Assembly: GCF_049446155.1 (NCBI RefSeq)
Contig: NZ_JBMSEE010000006.1
Coordinates: forward strand, 253,290-317,289
Origin: Rivibacter sp049446155
GTDB taxonomy: Bacteria > Pseudomonadota > Gammaproteobacteria > Burkholderiales > Burkholderiaceae_C
Direction of reading: 5' to 3'
Length of the DNA stretch: 64,000 nucleotides
This document shows, piece by piece, positions 1-7,724 of the stretch. Under the pieces are notes generated by a model. That model ran no database searches. It had not been told where the DNA came from and worked only from the letters and a program-made list of their open reading frames with translations. Each line of letters begins with the position of its first letter. Positions within the stretch are counted from its first letter, which is position 1. The position numbers and the translations under genes are program-made.

Positions 1-208
1 GCACCTGCAGGTTGTTCTCCTCGACCACCAGGCCGGGCCAGGCGAGGTCGAGCAGCTCGGCCTTGGTGACCACGCGCTCGCGCCGCTCCACGAGCGCCAG
101 CAGCACGTCGAAGGCACGCGCCCCCAGCGCCTGCGGCTGGCCATCGACCAGCAGCTGGCGCTGCGCGGGGCGGATCTCGCAGGAGGCGAAGCGAAGCGAG
201 GCGGTCAA
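1..208 (-). CDS. Winged-helix transcriptional regulator, N-terminal fragment (cut by window edge)
   Basis: Reading leftward from about position 208, the frame encodes a DNA-binding domain of the OmpR/CadC winged-helix type: it contains IRPAQRQLLVDGQPQALG, then GARAFDVLLALVERRERVV, then PGLVVEENNLQV, the standard order of this domain. The rest of the protein lies outside the window, so the effector domain is unknown; in Burkholderiales this kind of domain often heads large TPR/ATPase or cyclase-like regulators. No ATG exists in the open part of the frame. The TTG at 208 is my working start, bounded upstream by an in-frame stop. The 250 bases to the right hold no certain gene. Confidence 0.7.
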   Translation of the reverse strand, partial: MTASLRFASCEIRPAQRQLLVDGQPQALGARAFDVLLALVERRERVVTKAELLDLAWPGLVVEENNLQV

Positions 209-459
209 GGCTGTCGAAACGGCTGAAAGCGGCCGATTGTCGCCGCGCCGCCGGCGACGCTTCAGAACCCTTCAGCTTGCCAAAGGACGCTGCGGCGGCG
301 GCCGAGCAGACTGGCCACTCGAACCGACCCGGAGCCCGCCATGCCGATCGCCGCGCTGTCCTCGCCGCAAACTGCAGCACAAGGTTCTGCCGCCGCGATG
401 CCGTGCGGCGGGCCGGTCGGTTTCGCCGGGCTGCCGATGCACGCCGGCTTTCGGTCCGC

Positions 460-1299
460 TCAGCCCGGCGGCGCCTGGAAGCCGCCGGCGCGGTAGGTCA
501 GCACCAGGGTGTCGCGCCAGCCTTCGCTTTGGCCGCCGACTTGGCCATCCACCAGGGGCTGGATCGGAGTGCTCTCGTGAATCACGCGTGCGTCATCGAG
601 CAGCAGCGCGCTCCACGGCGCGTCGAGCGTGAAGCGCACGCCGTGCGGGCCGTCGGCCTCGAACACGCGCGTCTCGCCGCCGCGCACGCCGTGGCGTTCG
701 ACCAGCAGCACGGCCACGTAATCCACGCCGTCGCGGTGCGCGCCTTCGGGCGTGGGCCGGCCGACGCCGTCGCGCGTGTCGATGCGAAACGGATGCGCCT
801 CGATGAACCAGGCCTCGGGCCGCCGTGCGGCGGCCTGCGCGAACAGCAGGCCGAGCGCGGCGACGAGGTCGCGCCACGCGGCGCTGGCGGCCATCGCCGC
901 GTCGAGCGGCTCGAACCAGCGCTCGATGCCGCCGTGCAGCGCGTTGTAGGTGGTGGGTTGCCAATGCGCCCGGTGCGGCTGCGCCTCGAGCGGGGCGCCG
1001 GACTGCGCGAGCTGCTGCACGTAGCAGCCGTGGCGGCGGTGGCGGTAGCGGCCGCCGTCCTTCAGGTGGGCATCGGCGGGTAGGTCGCGCCAGAACGGGT
1101 GCAGCGTGGCGTCGAGTTCGCGCGGCGCGTGGCCGACCAGGGCGCCGAGCGTGTCGGGCGCCAGCACCGCGTAGCCGCTGGCGCGCAGCTGGGTCGCCAG
1201 CGTCTCGCGCGGCGCGGGCTGGGGAAAGTGCGCGGCCGCCGGCGGGCGCAGATCGGACGCCGGGACCGAGGACGGTGCGGGGATGCTCGGGTGTGTCAT
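460..1299 (-). CDS. 2OG-Fe(II) dioxygenase family protein (BsmA/IDO-like)
   Basis: The protein resembles the 2OG-Fe_Oxy_2 family, which uses 2-oxoglutarate and Fe(II) to hydroxylate small molecules; known members hydroxylate free amino acids such as isoleucine. The metal motif HxD is visible in GAHRDGVDYV, with a distal His in VIHESTP and a basic Arg near the C-terminus (LTYRAGGF) suited to binding 2-oxoglutarate. An ATG at 1344 would extend it by 15 residues but would leave only 5 bases to the divergent acyl-CoA synthetase, so I prefer 1299 (about 279 residues). Substrate is unknown. It is divergent from the synthetase, so the two may share a promoter region. Confidence 0.8.
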   Translation of the reverse strand: MTHPSIPAPSSVPASDLRPPAAAHFPQPAPRETLATQLRASGYAVLAPDTLGALVGHAPRELDATLHPFWRDLPADAHLKDGGRYRHRRHGCYVQQLAQSGAPLEAQPHRAHWQPTTYNALHGGIERWFEPLDAAMAASAAWRDLVAALGLLFAQAAARRPEAWFIEAHPFRIDTRDGVGRPTPEGAHRDGVDYVAVLLVERHGVRGGETRVFEADGPHGVRFTLDAPWSALLLDDARVIHESTPIQPLVDGQVGGQSEGWRDTLVLTYRAGGFQAPPG

Positions 1300-1349
1300 G
1301 GCGGCGGTCAGCCTAGCATGCGGCCTCCCGTCGAATGGAGACATGACGA

Positions 1350-3077
1350 ATGGCCCTGCGCACCGGCGCCGATGACGACCACTACGAAGCGCTGCACCGT
1401 GGTTTCCGCTGGCGCGTGCCGGCGCTGTTCAACATCGCCGAGGCCTGCTGCGGGCGCTGGGCGCGTGATGCGCGCCATGCCGAGCGCGCCGCGGTGCTCT
1501 ACGAGCGCGAGGACGGCCGCACGGCGACCTTGACCTACGCCGCGCTGCAGGCGCAGGCCAACCGCCTGTCCCATGCGCTCGAGCGCCTGGGTGTCGAGCG
1601 CGGCGAGCGCGTCGCGATCGTGATGCCGCAGCGCCCCGAGACGGCGATCGCGCACATCGCGATCCAGCAGCTCGGCGCGGTGGCGATGCCGCTGTCGATG
1701 CTGTTCGGCCCCGAGGCGCTGGAGTACCGCCTCAAGGACAGCGAGGCGCGCGTCGCGATCGCCGACGAGACCGGCATCGCAAGCTTGCGCGCCGCGGCCG
1801 GGGCCTGCCCGGCGCTCGAGCACATCGTCGCGGTCGGCGACGCGCAAGGGCAGGGCAGCCTCGACTGGGACGCGGCGCTGGCGCGCGAGTCGGCGCTCTT
1901 CAACGCGCTGGCCACGCATGCCGACGAGGCCGCGGTGCTGATCTACACCAGCGGCACGACCGGCCCGCCCAAGGGCGCGCTGATCCCGCAGCGCGCGCTG
2001 ATCGGCAACCTGCCGGGCTTCGTCTGCTCGCAGAACTGGTTCCCTCAGGACGACGCGGTGTTCTGGAGCCCGGCCGACTGGGCCTGGACCGGCGGGCTGA
2101 TGGATGCGCTGCTGCCCTCGCTGTACTTCGGCCGCCCGATCGTCGGCTTCCAGGGCCGCTTCGGGCCCGAGCGCGCGTTCGAGCTGATCGAGCGCCACCG
2201 CGTGACCCACAGCTTCCTGTTCCCGACCGCGCTGAAGGCGATGATGAAGGCGGTGCCGCATCCGCGCGAGCGCTACGCGCTGAACCTGCGCGCGATCATG
2301 AGCGCCGGCGAGGCGGTCGGCGACGCGGTGTTCGCCTACGGCCGCGAACAGCTGGGCCTGACGATCAACGAGATGTTCGGCCAGACCGAGATCAACTACA
2401 TCGTCGGCAACTGCTCGCGGCATGTCGATGCGCAGGGCCGCGAACAGGCCGGCTGGCCGGCGCGCCCCGGCAGCATGGGCCGCGCCTATCCCGGCCACCG
2501 CATCGCGGTGGTCGACGACGAGGGCCAGGAGCTTCCGCCCGGCACGCCGGGCGACGTCGCGCTGCACCGGCGTGACCGCCACGGCGACCTCGATCCGATC
2601 TTCTTCCTCGGCTACTGGCGCAACGAGGACGCCACGCGTGCCAAGTTCACCGGCGATCCCGGCGACTCATGGTGCCGCACCGGCGACACGGCCATGATGG
2701 ACGAGGCCGGCTACCTCTGGTACCAGGGCCGCAGCGACGATGTCTTCAAGGCCGCGGGCTACCGCATCGGCCCGAGCGAGATCGAGAACTGCCTGGTCAA
2801 GCACGCGGCCGTGGCCAACGCCGCGGTCGTGCCCAAGCCCGACGCCGAGCGCGGCGCGCTGGTCAAGGCCTATGTCGTGCTCGCGCCCGGCCATGCCGCG
2901 TCGCCGGGCCTGGTGGAGGAACTGCAGCGCCATGTGCGCGGGCGGCTGGCGCCCTACGAGTACCCGAAGGAGATCGAGTTCATCGAGGCCTTGCCGATGA
3001 CCACCACCGGCAAGGTGCAGCGCCGCGTGCTGCGGCTGCAGGAGGAAGCGCGCGCCCGCGAGGCGGCCGGCCGCTGA
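1350..3077 (+). CDS. Acyl-CoA synthetase (AMP-forming), medium-chain/acetyl type
   Basis: A 575-residue ANL-superfamily ligase that activates a carboxylic acid to its acyl-adenylate and then to a CoA thioester. The P-loop-like motif TSGTTGPPKG is near residue 200, GQTEIN near 343, GYRIGPSEIE near 470, and the C-terminal catalytic lysine sits in TTTGKVQRR near 553. The N-terminus and length match the ACSM/medium-chain acyl-CoA synthetase branch rather than FadD. GGAG at 1337-1340 lies about nine bases before the ATG. The substrate cannot be read from the sequence; a short- to medium-chain or aryl acid is likely. Confidence 0.88.
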   Translation: MALRTGADDDHYEALHRGFRWRVPALFNIAEACCGRWARDARHAERAAVLYEREDGRTATLTYAALQAQANRLSHALERLGVERGERVAIVMPQRPETAIAHIAIQQLGAVAMPLSMLFGPEALEYRLKDSEARVAIADETGIASLRAAAGACPALEHIVAVGDAQGQGSLDWDAALARESALFNALATHADEAAVLIYTSGTTGPPKGALIPQRALIGNLPGFVCSQNWFPQDDAVFWSPADWAWTGGLMDALLPSLYFGRPIVGFQGRFGPERAFELIERHRVTHSFLFPTALKAMMKAVPHPRERYALNLRAIMSAGEAVGDAVFAYGREQLGLTINEMFGQTEINYIVGNCSRHVDAQGREQAGWPARPGSMGRAYPGHRIAVVDDEGQELPPGTPGDVALHRRDRHGDLDPIFFLGYWRNEDATRAKFTGDPGDSWCRTGDTAMMDEAGYLWYQGRSDDVFKAAGYRIGPSEIENCLVKHAAVANAAVVPKPDAERGALVKAYVVLAPGHAASPGLVEELQRHVRGRLAPYEYPKEIEFIEALPMTTTGKVQRRVLRLQEEARAREAAGR

Positions 3078-3191
3078 GCCTGAGGCCGCCCGCGCGTAGG
3101 CGCGGTCCTACATGCGGTCACGGCGTCGGCCGGCGAAGCCTGCCCGCGTGGATCACGAGACTGAATGCATCACCCAACCAAAGGAGATGCC

Positions 3192-3740
3192 ATGTCTCGC
3201 TTCACCCACTCACTGATGGCACTGGCGCTTGGCGCCGCCTTCGCCGGCGGCCTGCAGGCCCAGACGGTCGGCACCGGCGACCACAAGGCGGCCAAGGACC
3301 AGATCGAGGCCAGCTACAAGGCCGCGCGCGAGGCCTGCGACCAGCAGTCCGGCAACGCCAAGGATGTGTGCGTCGAGCAGGCCAAGGGCCAGCGCAAGGT
3401 CGAGGAAGCGCAGCTCGAATACCGCCGCAGCGGCCGCCCGGCTGACCAGCAAAAGATCGCCATCGCGCGCGCCGAGGCCGACTACGCGGTGGCCAAGGAG
3501 CGCTGCGACGACTTGTCGGGCAACGCCAAGGACGTCTGCGTCAAGGACGCCAAGGCCGCCGAAACGCGCGCCAAGGCGGACGCCAAGATGGCGATGGCCA
3601 ACACCGAGAACCGCCAAGACGCGGCGAGCGACAAGCGCAAGGCCGAGTACAAGGCCGCGGTCGAACGCTGCGACAGCCTGGCCGGCGACGCCAAGGACAG
3701 CTGCGTCGCGGCGGCGAAGCAGCGCTACGACAAGCGTTGA
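3192..3740 (+). CDS. Exported protein with three Cys-pair repeats
   Basis: A 182-residue protein with a signal peptide (MSRFTHSLMALALGAAFAGG, cleaved near QAQ) followed by a lysine/alanine-rich helical region. Three copies of a repeat of about 24 residues are visible: Y.AAREACDQQSGNAKDVC, Y.VAKERCDDLSGNAKDVC and Y.AAVERCDSLAGDAKDSC. Each has two cysteines eleven residues apart, which could form a disulfide within each repeat in the periplasm. Similar proteins are common in Burkholderiales, sometimes labelled TolA-like, but the function is not known. The start is fixed by AAAGGAG just upstream of ATG 3192. A strong terminator follows. Confidence 0.75.
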   Translation: MSRFTHSLMALALGAAFAGGLQAQTVGTGDHKAAKDQIEASYKAAREACDQQSGNAKDVCVEQAKGQRKVEEAQLEYRRSGRPADQQKIAIARAEADYAVAKERCDDLSGNAKDVCVKDAKAAETRAKADAKMAMANTENRQDAASDKRKAEYKAAVERCDSLAGDAKDSCVAAAKQRYDKR

Positions 3741-3754
3741 CCCACGCCCCCGGC

Positions 3755-3803
3755 GGCGGCCCGGGCGTCCCGAGCGGACGCCCGGGCCGCCTTGGCTTTT
3801 TGG
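3755..3803 (+). terminator. Rho-independent terminator
   Basis: A perfect 16-base-pair GC-rich stem (3755-3770 paired with 3776-3791, five-base loop) is followed by a T-rich run (CTTTTTGG). It ends transcription of the Cys-repeat protein gene just before the ahpC promoter region. Confidence 0.85.
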
Positions 3804-3837
3804 CATTGCCTATCGGGTGGCTTGTAATGCTCAATCG

Positions 3838-3869
3838 ATAGGTGGTACTGAATAGCCGTAAACTATGCT
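3838..3869 (+). promoter_or_regulatory. Candidate OxyR half-site in the ahpC promoter region
   Basis: The sequence ATAG-N7-CTAT at 3852-3866 matches one half of the OxyR consensus (ATAG-N7-CTAT-N7-ATAG-N7-CTAT), and a further ATAG lies at 3838-3841. The second full half is not in register, so this is only a partial match. It lies about 70-100 bases before the ahpC start, between the upstream terminator and the gene. ahpC control by OxyR is established in many proteobacteria; its use here is an inference. Confidence 0.4.
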
Positions 3870-3936
3870 GCGTTGCGACAGGAAAGGCCTTCCCGGTCGC
3901 AGCCAGGTTCTTCAACCCACTGACCACCCGAAAGAC

Positions 3937-4500
3937 ATGTCTCTCATCAACACCACCGTCCAGCCCTTCAAGGTTCAGGCCTTCCACAACGGCAAGTTCG
4001 TCGAAGTCACCGAGCAGACGCTCAAGGGCAAGTGGTCGACGCTGATCTTCATGCCGGCCGCCTTCACCTTCAACTGCCCGACCGAAGTCGAAGACGCCGC
4101 CGAGCACTACGCCGAGTTCAAGAAGCTCGAGGCCGAGGTCTACATCGTCACCACCGACACGCACTTCGCGCACAAGGTGTGGCACGAGACCTCGCCGGCC
4201 GTGGGCAAGGCGCAGTTCCCGCTGATCGGCGACCCGACGCACCAGCTGACCCGCCAGTTCGGCGTGCACATCGAGGAAGAAGGCCTGGCCCTGCGCGGCA
4301 CCTTCGTGATCAACCCCGAGGGCGTGATCAAGACCGCCGAGATCCACGACAACGCGATCGCGCGTGACGTCAAGGAAACACTGCGCAAGCTCAAGGCCGC
4401 GCAGTACGTCGCCAAGAACCCCGGCCAGGTCTGCCCGGCCAAGTGGAACGAAGGCGCGAAGACGCTGACCCCGTCGCTGGACCTCGTCGGCAAGATCTGA
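3937..4500 (+). CDS. ahpC: Alkyl hydroperoxide reductase subunit C (peroxiredoxin)
   Basis: A typical 2-Cys peroxiredoxin of 187 residues that reduces H2O2 and organic peroxides in the cytoplasm. The peroxidatic cysteine is C47 (FNCPTE) and the resolving cysteine C166 (QVCPAKW), at the same positions as in E. coli AhpC. The motif AFTFNCPTEVED and the downstream TDTHFAHKVW, PLIGDP and GTFVINPEG blocks are all present. The start MSLINTTVQPFK matches the family N-terminus, although further in-frame codons lie upstream. ahpF, encoding its reductase, follows after 145 bases that contain a large hairpin. Confidence 0.97.
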   Translation: MSLINTTVQPFKVQAFHNGKFVEVTEQTLKGKWSTLIFMPAAFTFNCPTEVEDAAEHYAEFKKLEAEVYIVTTDTHFAHKVWHETSPAVGKAQFPLIGDPTHQLTRQFGVHIEEEGLALRGTFVINPEGVIKTAEIHDNAIARDVKETLRKLKAAQYVAKNPGQVCPAKWNEGAKTLTPSLDLVGKI

Positions 4501-4512
4501 CGCGTTCCACCT

Positions 4513-4562
4513 GATGCCCGCCCGCGCGGCTTGCCGCGCATCCCGGATCCCGGGCGGGCATC
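4513..4562 (+). repeat. Large imperfect hairpin between ahpC and ahpF
   Basis: Twelve-base arms GATGCCCGCCCG (4513-4524) and CGGGCGGGCATC (4551-4562) are exact reverse complements, and the 26 bases between them contain a second small stem (CGCGGC/CCGCG). No T-run follows, so it is not a standard terminator. It could act as a partial terminator or an mRNA-stabilising stem that keeps ahpC message above ahpF. Confidence 0.6.
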
Positions 4563-4645
4563 CCCCCACGACACGGACCCTCGGGTCCTGTCGACTGTGC
4601 CTTGCGGGTGCGGTCGAGAGGACTTGCCTTGCCCGGAGTAACGCC

Positions 4646-6205
4646 ATGCTCGACACCAATCTGCAGAACCAGCTTCGCGCCTACCTCGAGCGGCTCACGC
4701 AGCCGGTCGAGCTGATCGCCTCGCTCGACGAGAGCGATGCCGCCAACGAGATGCGCGAGCTGCTCGGCGAGATCGCGGCGCTCAGCGACAAGGTGACCGC
4801 CCGCTTCGACGGCACCGACGCACGCCAGCCCTCGTTCCAGATCACCCGCGCCGGTGAAGACATGGGCCTGCGCTTCGCGGCCGTGCCGATGGGCCACGAG
4901 TTCACCTCGCTGGTGCTGGCGCTGCTGCAGGCCGGCGGCCATCCGCCCAAGGTCGACGACGAGACGATCGAGCGCATCAAGTCGCTCGACGGCGAGTTCC
5001 GCTTCGAGACCTGGATGAGCCTGACCTGCCACAACTGCCCGGACGTCGTGCAGGCGCTCAACCTGATGGCCGTGCTGAACCCGAAGATCCGCCACGTGGC
5101 GATCGACGGCGGCCTGTTCCAGCAGGAGGTCGAGCAGCGCCAGATCATGGCGGTGCCGATGGTCTTCCTCAACGGCGAGCCGTTTGCATCGGGCCGCATG
5201 GAGCTGGCCGAGATCGTTGCCAAGCTGGACACCGGCGCGGCCGCGCGCGACGCCGAAAAGCTCTCGGCCAAGCCGACCTTCGACGTGCTGATCGTCGGCG
5301 GCGGCCCGGCCGGCGCGGCCGCTGCGGTCTATGCGGCGCGCAAGGGCATCCGCACCGGCATCGTCGCCGAGCGCTTCGGCGGCCAGACGCAGGACACGCT
5401 GGGCATCGAGAACTACCCCTCGGTGCTCGAGACGCAAGGGCCCCAGTTCTCGGCCGCGCTGGAGTCGCATGCGCGCGCCTACGACGTGGACATCATGAAC
5501 CTGCAGCGCGTGGCTTCGATCGAGCCGGCGAACGGCGAGCGCAAGACCATCGGCGTCACGCTCGAGAACGGCGCCCAGCTTTCGACGCGCTCGCTGATCC
5601 TGGCCACCGGCGCGCGCTGGCGCAACGTCAACGTGCCCGGCGAAGCCGAGTACAAGAACCGCGGCGTGGCCTATTGCCCGCACTGCGACGGCCCGCTATT
5701 CAAGGGCAAGAAAGTCGCGGTGATCGGCGGCGGCAACTCGGGCGTCGAGGCGGCGATCGACCTGGCCGGCATCGTCGAGCACGTCACGCTGATCGAGTTC
5801 GCGCCCGAGCTCAAGGCCGATGCGGTGCTGGTCAACAAGCTCAAGAGCCTGCCCAACGTGACCATCCACGTGAACGCGCAGACCACCGAGATCACCGGCG
5901 ACGGCCAGAAGGTCGACGGCCTGCGCTTCAAGGACCGCGCCAGCGGCGAGGAGCGCCGCATCGAGCTGGCCGGCGTGTTCGTGCAGATCGGCCTGGTGCC
6001 CAACACCGAGTGGCTGCGCGGCACGGTCGAGCTCAGCAAGTACGGCGAGATCATCGTCGACGCCAAGTGCGCGACCAGCGTGCCGGGCGTGTTCGCGGCG
6101 GGCGACGCGACGACCGTGCCCTACAAGCAGATCGTCATCGCGGCCGGCGAGGGCTCGAAGGCGGCGCTGTCGGCCTTCGATCACCTGATCCGCATGCCGG
6201 CTTGA
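4646..6205 (+). CDS. ahpF: Alkyl hydroperoxide reductase subunit F
   Basis: A 519-residue flavoprotein disulfide reductase that passes electrons from NAD(P)H through FAD to AhpC. It has the N-terminal tandem thioredoxin-like domain with redox site CHNC (C131/C134) and the thioredoxin-reductase-like part with GGGPAGAAAA (FAD), redox site CPHC (C344/C347) and GGGNSGVEAA (NAD(P)H). Length and spacing match E. coli AhpF. ATG 4646 is preceded by GGAG at 4635-4638 and matches the family N-terminus MLDTNLQNQL. It is probably co-transcribed with ahpC. Confidence 0.97.
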   Translation: MLDTNLQNQLRAYLERLTQPVELIASLDESDAANEMRELLGEIAALSDKVTARFDGTDARQPSFQITRAGEDMGLRFAAVPMGHEFTSLVLALLQAGGHPPKVDDETIERIKSLDGEFRFETWMSLTCHNCPDVVQALNLMAVLNPKIRHVAIDGGLFQQEVEQRQIMAVPMVFLNGEPFASGRMELAEIVAKLDTGAAARDAEKLSAKPTFDVLIVGGGPAGAAAAVYAARKGIRTGIVAERFGGQTQDTLGIENYPSVLETQGPQFSAALESHARAYDVDIMNLQRVASIEPANGERKTIGVTLENGAQLSTRSLILATGARWRNVNVPGEAEYKNRGVAYCPHCDGPLFKGKKVAVIGGGNSGVEAAIDLAGIVEHVTLIEFAPELKADAVLVNKLKSLPNVTIHVNAQTTEITGDGQKVDGLRFKDRASGEERRIELAGVFVQIGLVPNTEWLRGTVELSKYGEIIVDAKCATSVPGVFAAGDATTVPYKQIVIAAGEGSKAALSAFDHLIRMPA

Positions 6206-6261
6206 GGGCGCTTCGCTCGCTGTCTTGCAGGGGCGGGCGGCGACTGGCGTGACGTCAGCCA

Positions 6262-6292
6262 CGGCAAGGCGCGTTAATAGCGCGCCTTGCCG
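6262..6292 (+). terminator. Stem-loop downstream of ahpF
   Basis: Twelve-base perfect arms CGGCAAGGCGCG (6262-6273) and CGCGCCTTGCCG (6281-6292) enclose a seven-base AT-rich loop. There is no T-tract after it, so termination strength is uncertain, but position and stability suit the 3' end of the ahpCF transcript. Confidence 0.5.
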
Positions 6293-6390
6293 CAACTCGA
6301 TACCGACGTTTCCCCCTGGATCGTTGTTGCGGCGCCGTCCCTACGATATTCCTTGGTGCCTCACAATCCGCCAACCAAGGGAGGCGTCGT

Positions 6391-7194
6391 ATGCAGGAAT
6401 TCCGTCGCACCGGAGAGCTCAAGGACATCACCAGCTACCCCGTGTGGCTGCAGCAGGTGGTGCGCGACACGGCGCTGGCCAAGGCGCGCGTCGTCGATCA
6501 CGAGCTCTTCGCGCTGATGCGCGACGCCCAGCTGCCGCTGGCCGTGATGCAGCGCTTCCTCGTCGGCGTGTGGCCGACGATCGAGCAGTTCCCGCGCTTC
6601 ATGGCCATGAACCTCAAGAAGACGGGCTACGGCGGCGGGCGCGGCCAGGAGATGGCGCGCAGCTACCTGATGCACAACATCCGCGTCGAGCAAAGCCACG
6701 CCAAGCACTGGGTCGAATGGGCACGGGCCGCCGGCCTGACGCTCGAGGACCTTCAACGCGGCGAGGACATGGAGAGCCTGCACGCGCTGGCGCACTGGTG
6801 CTGGCACGTCAGCGACCACGCCAGCCTGCCGGTGGCGATCGCGGCCACCAACTACGCGGTCGAGGGCGCGACGGGCGAATGGTCCTGCGTCGTCTGTTCC
6901 AAGCCCGACTACGCCGCCTCGCTGCCCGAGGCCGTGCGCGGGCCGGCGACGCGCTGGCTGCGCGTGCATGCCGAGTACGACGACACGCACCCGTGGGAGG
7001 CGCTGGACATCGTCGCGACGCTGCTGGGCCATGCGCCCTCGGCGGCTGACATCGACGCGGTGCGCCGCGCGGTGCGCAGCAGCTACGGCTACATGGCAAT
7101 GGCGCTCGACGGCGCGATGCGCGCGCTCGAGCACGGCGTGTTCGACGAGACCGCCTGCAACGCCTCGACGCTGGGCGAACTGGCCGCAGCCTGA
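6391..7194 (+). CDS. Haem-oxygenase-fold iron-containing redox protein (TenA/PqqC-like)
   Basis: A 267-residue all-helical protein of the TenA/PqqC/CADD-like group, often called 'iron-containing redox enzyme'. Likely metal-ligand segments are spread as expected for a haem-oxygenase-like di-iron oxidase: RVEQSHAKHW near residue 95, NYAVEGATGEW near 155 and RVHAEYDDTHPWEAL near 190. No thiamine-gene neighbours are present, so a TenA role is unlikely. A strong AAGGGAGG precedes the ATG. It sits 185 bases after ahpF and before a terminator, which suggests a possible tie to oxidative stress. The reaction is unknown. Confidence 0.75.
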   Translation: MQEFRRTGELKDITSYPVWLQQVVRDTALAKARVVDHELFALMRDAQLPLAVMQRFLVGVWPTIEQFPRFMAMNLKKTGYGGGRGQEMARSYLMHNIRVEQSHAKHWVEWARAAGLTLEDLQRGEDMESLHALAHWCWHVSDHASLPVAIAATNYAVEGATGEWSCVVCSKPDYAASLPEAVRGPATRWLRVHAEYDDTHPWEALDIVATLLGHAPSAADIDAVRRAVRSSYGYMAMALDGAMRALEHGVFDETACNASTLGELAAA

Positions 7195-7208
7195 TCGGCC
7201 CGTCAAGC

Positions 7209-7240
7209 ACAAGGGCGCCCCGCGGGGCGCCCTTGTCGTT
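7209..7240 (+). terminator. Palindromic terminator between convergent genes
   Basis: A palindrome ACAAGGGCGCCCCG/CGGGGCGCCCTTGT spans 7209-7236 and is followed by CGTTT. It lies 15 bases after the stop of the haem-oxygenase-fold gene and just before the end of the convergent membrane protein gene, so it can serve both strands. Confidence 0.75.
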
Positions 7241-7257
7241 TGCGCCATCGCCGCGGA

Positions 7258-7686
7258 TCAGGCGGCGGCCGGCGCGCGCGGCCCGCGCAGGTTGATGAAG
7301 GCGTTGACCGTCAGCGCGACGATCGCGCCGGCCATGCCGAACTCGGACGCCACCAGCGCCGGGGCCACCTGCGGCTTGCCGAGCAGCAGCATCGCCAGCG
7401 AGCCCATCATCACCGGCAGCGAGAGGTTGTGCAGCCAGAACTGCACGGCGGCCAGGCGGCTGGCGGCGAGCGCCGGGAACACGCCGTAGGTCAGGCCGGC
7501 CAGGGCCAGCGTGGTCCAGCCCAGCAGGTTGATGTGGGCGTGCACCGGGCGCAGCGTGAAGTCCTGCGTCGCGCCCATGCCGATGCCGATCGCGATGCCG
7601 ACGATCAGGTAGACGAGCGCGAGCTGCAGGCAGCGGCGTGCGATGGCCGGCACACGTTCGGAGCCGGCGAGCGAGATGGTGTTCAT
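7258..7686 (-). CDS. Small four-helix membrane protein, haem-copper-oxidase subunit I-like
   Basis: A 142-residue protein with about four transmembrane segments. The motif PVHAHINLLGW after the first helix resembles the N-terminal His-bearing helix of cbb3/NorB-type oxidase subunit I proteins; such short relatives are usually annotated as oxidase-like membrane proteins and are too short to be an enzyme alone. GAGGA lies six bases before the ATG. It is the last of three leftward genes, 38 bases after the E1 beta gene, so it is probably co-transcribed with the E1 pair. Its function is unknown; a haem-sensing or quinone-linked role would be a guess. Confidence 0.6.
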   Translation of the reverse strand: MNTISLAGSERVPAIARRCLQLALVYLIVGIAIGIGMGATQDFTLRPVHAHINLLGWTTLALAGLTYGVFPALAASRLAAVQFWLHNLSLPVMMGSLAMLLLGKPQVAPALVASEFGMAGAIVALTVNAFINLRGPRAPAAA

Positions 7687-7724
7687 GGTGTTTCCTCGGG
7701 TTCGTTCAGTTCAGGGAAAAGGGT

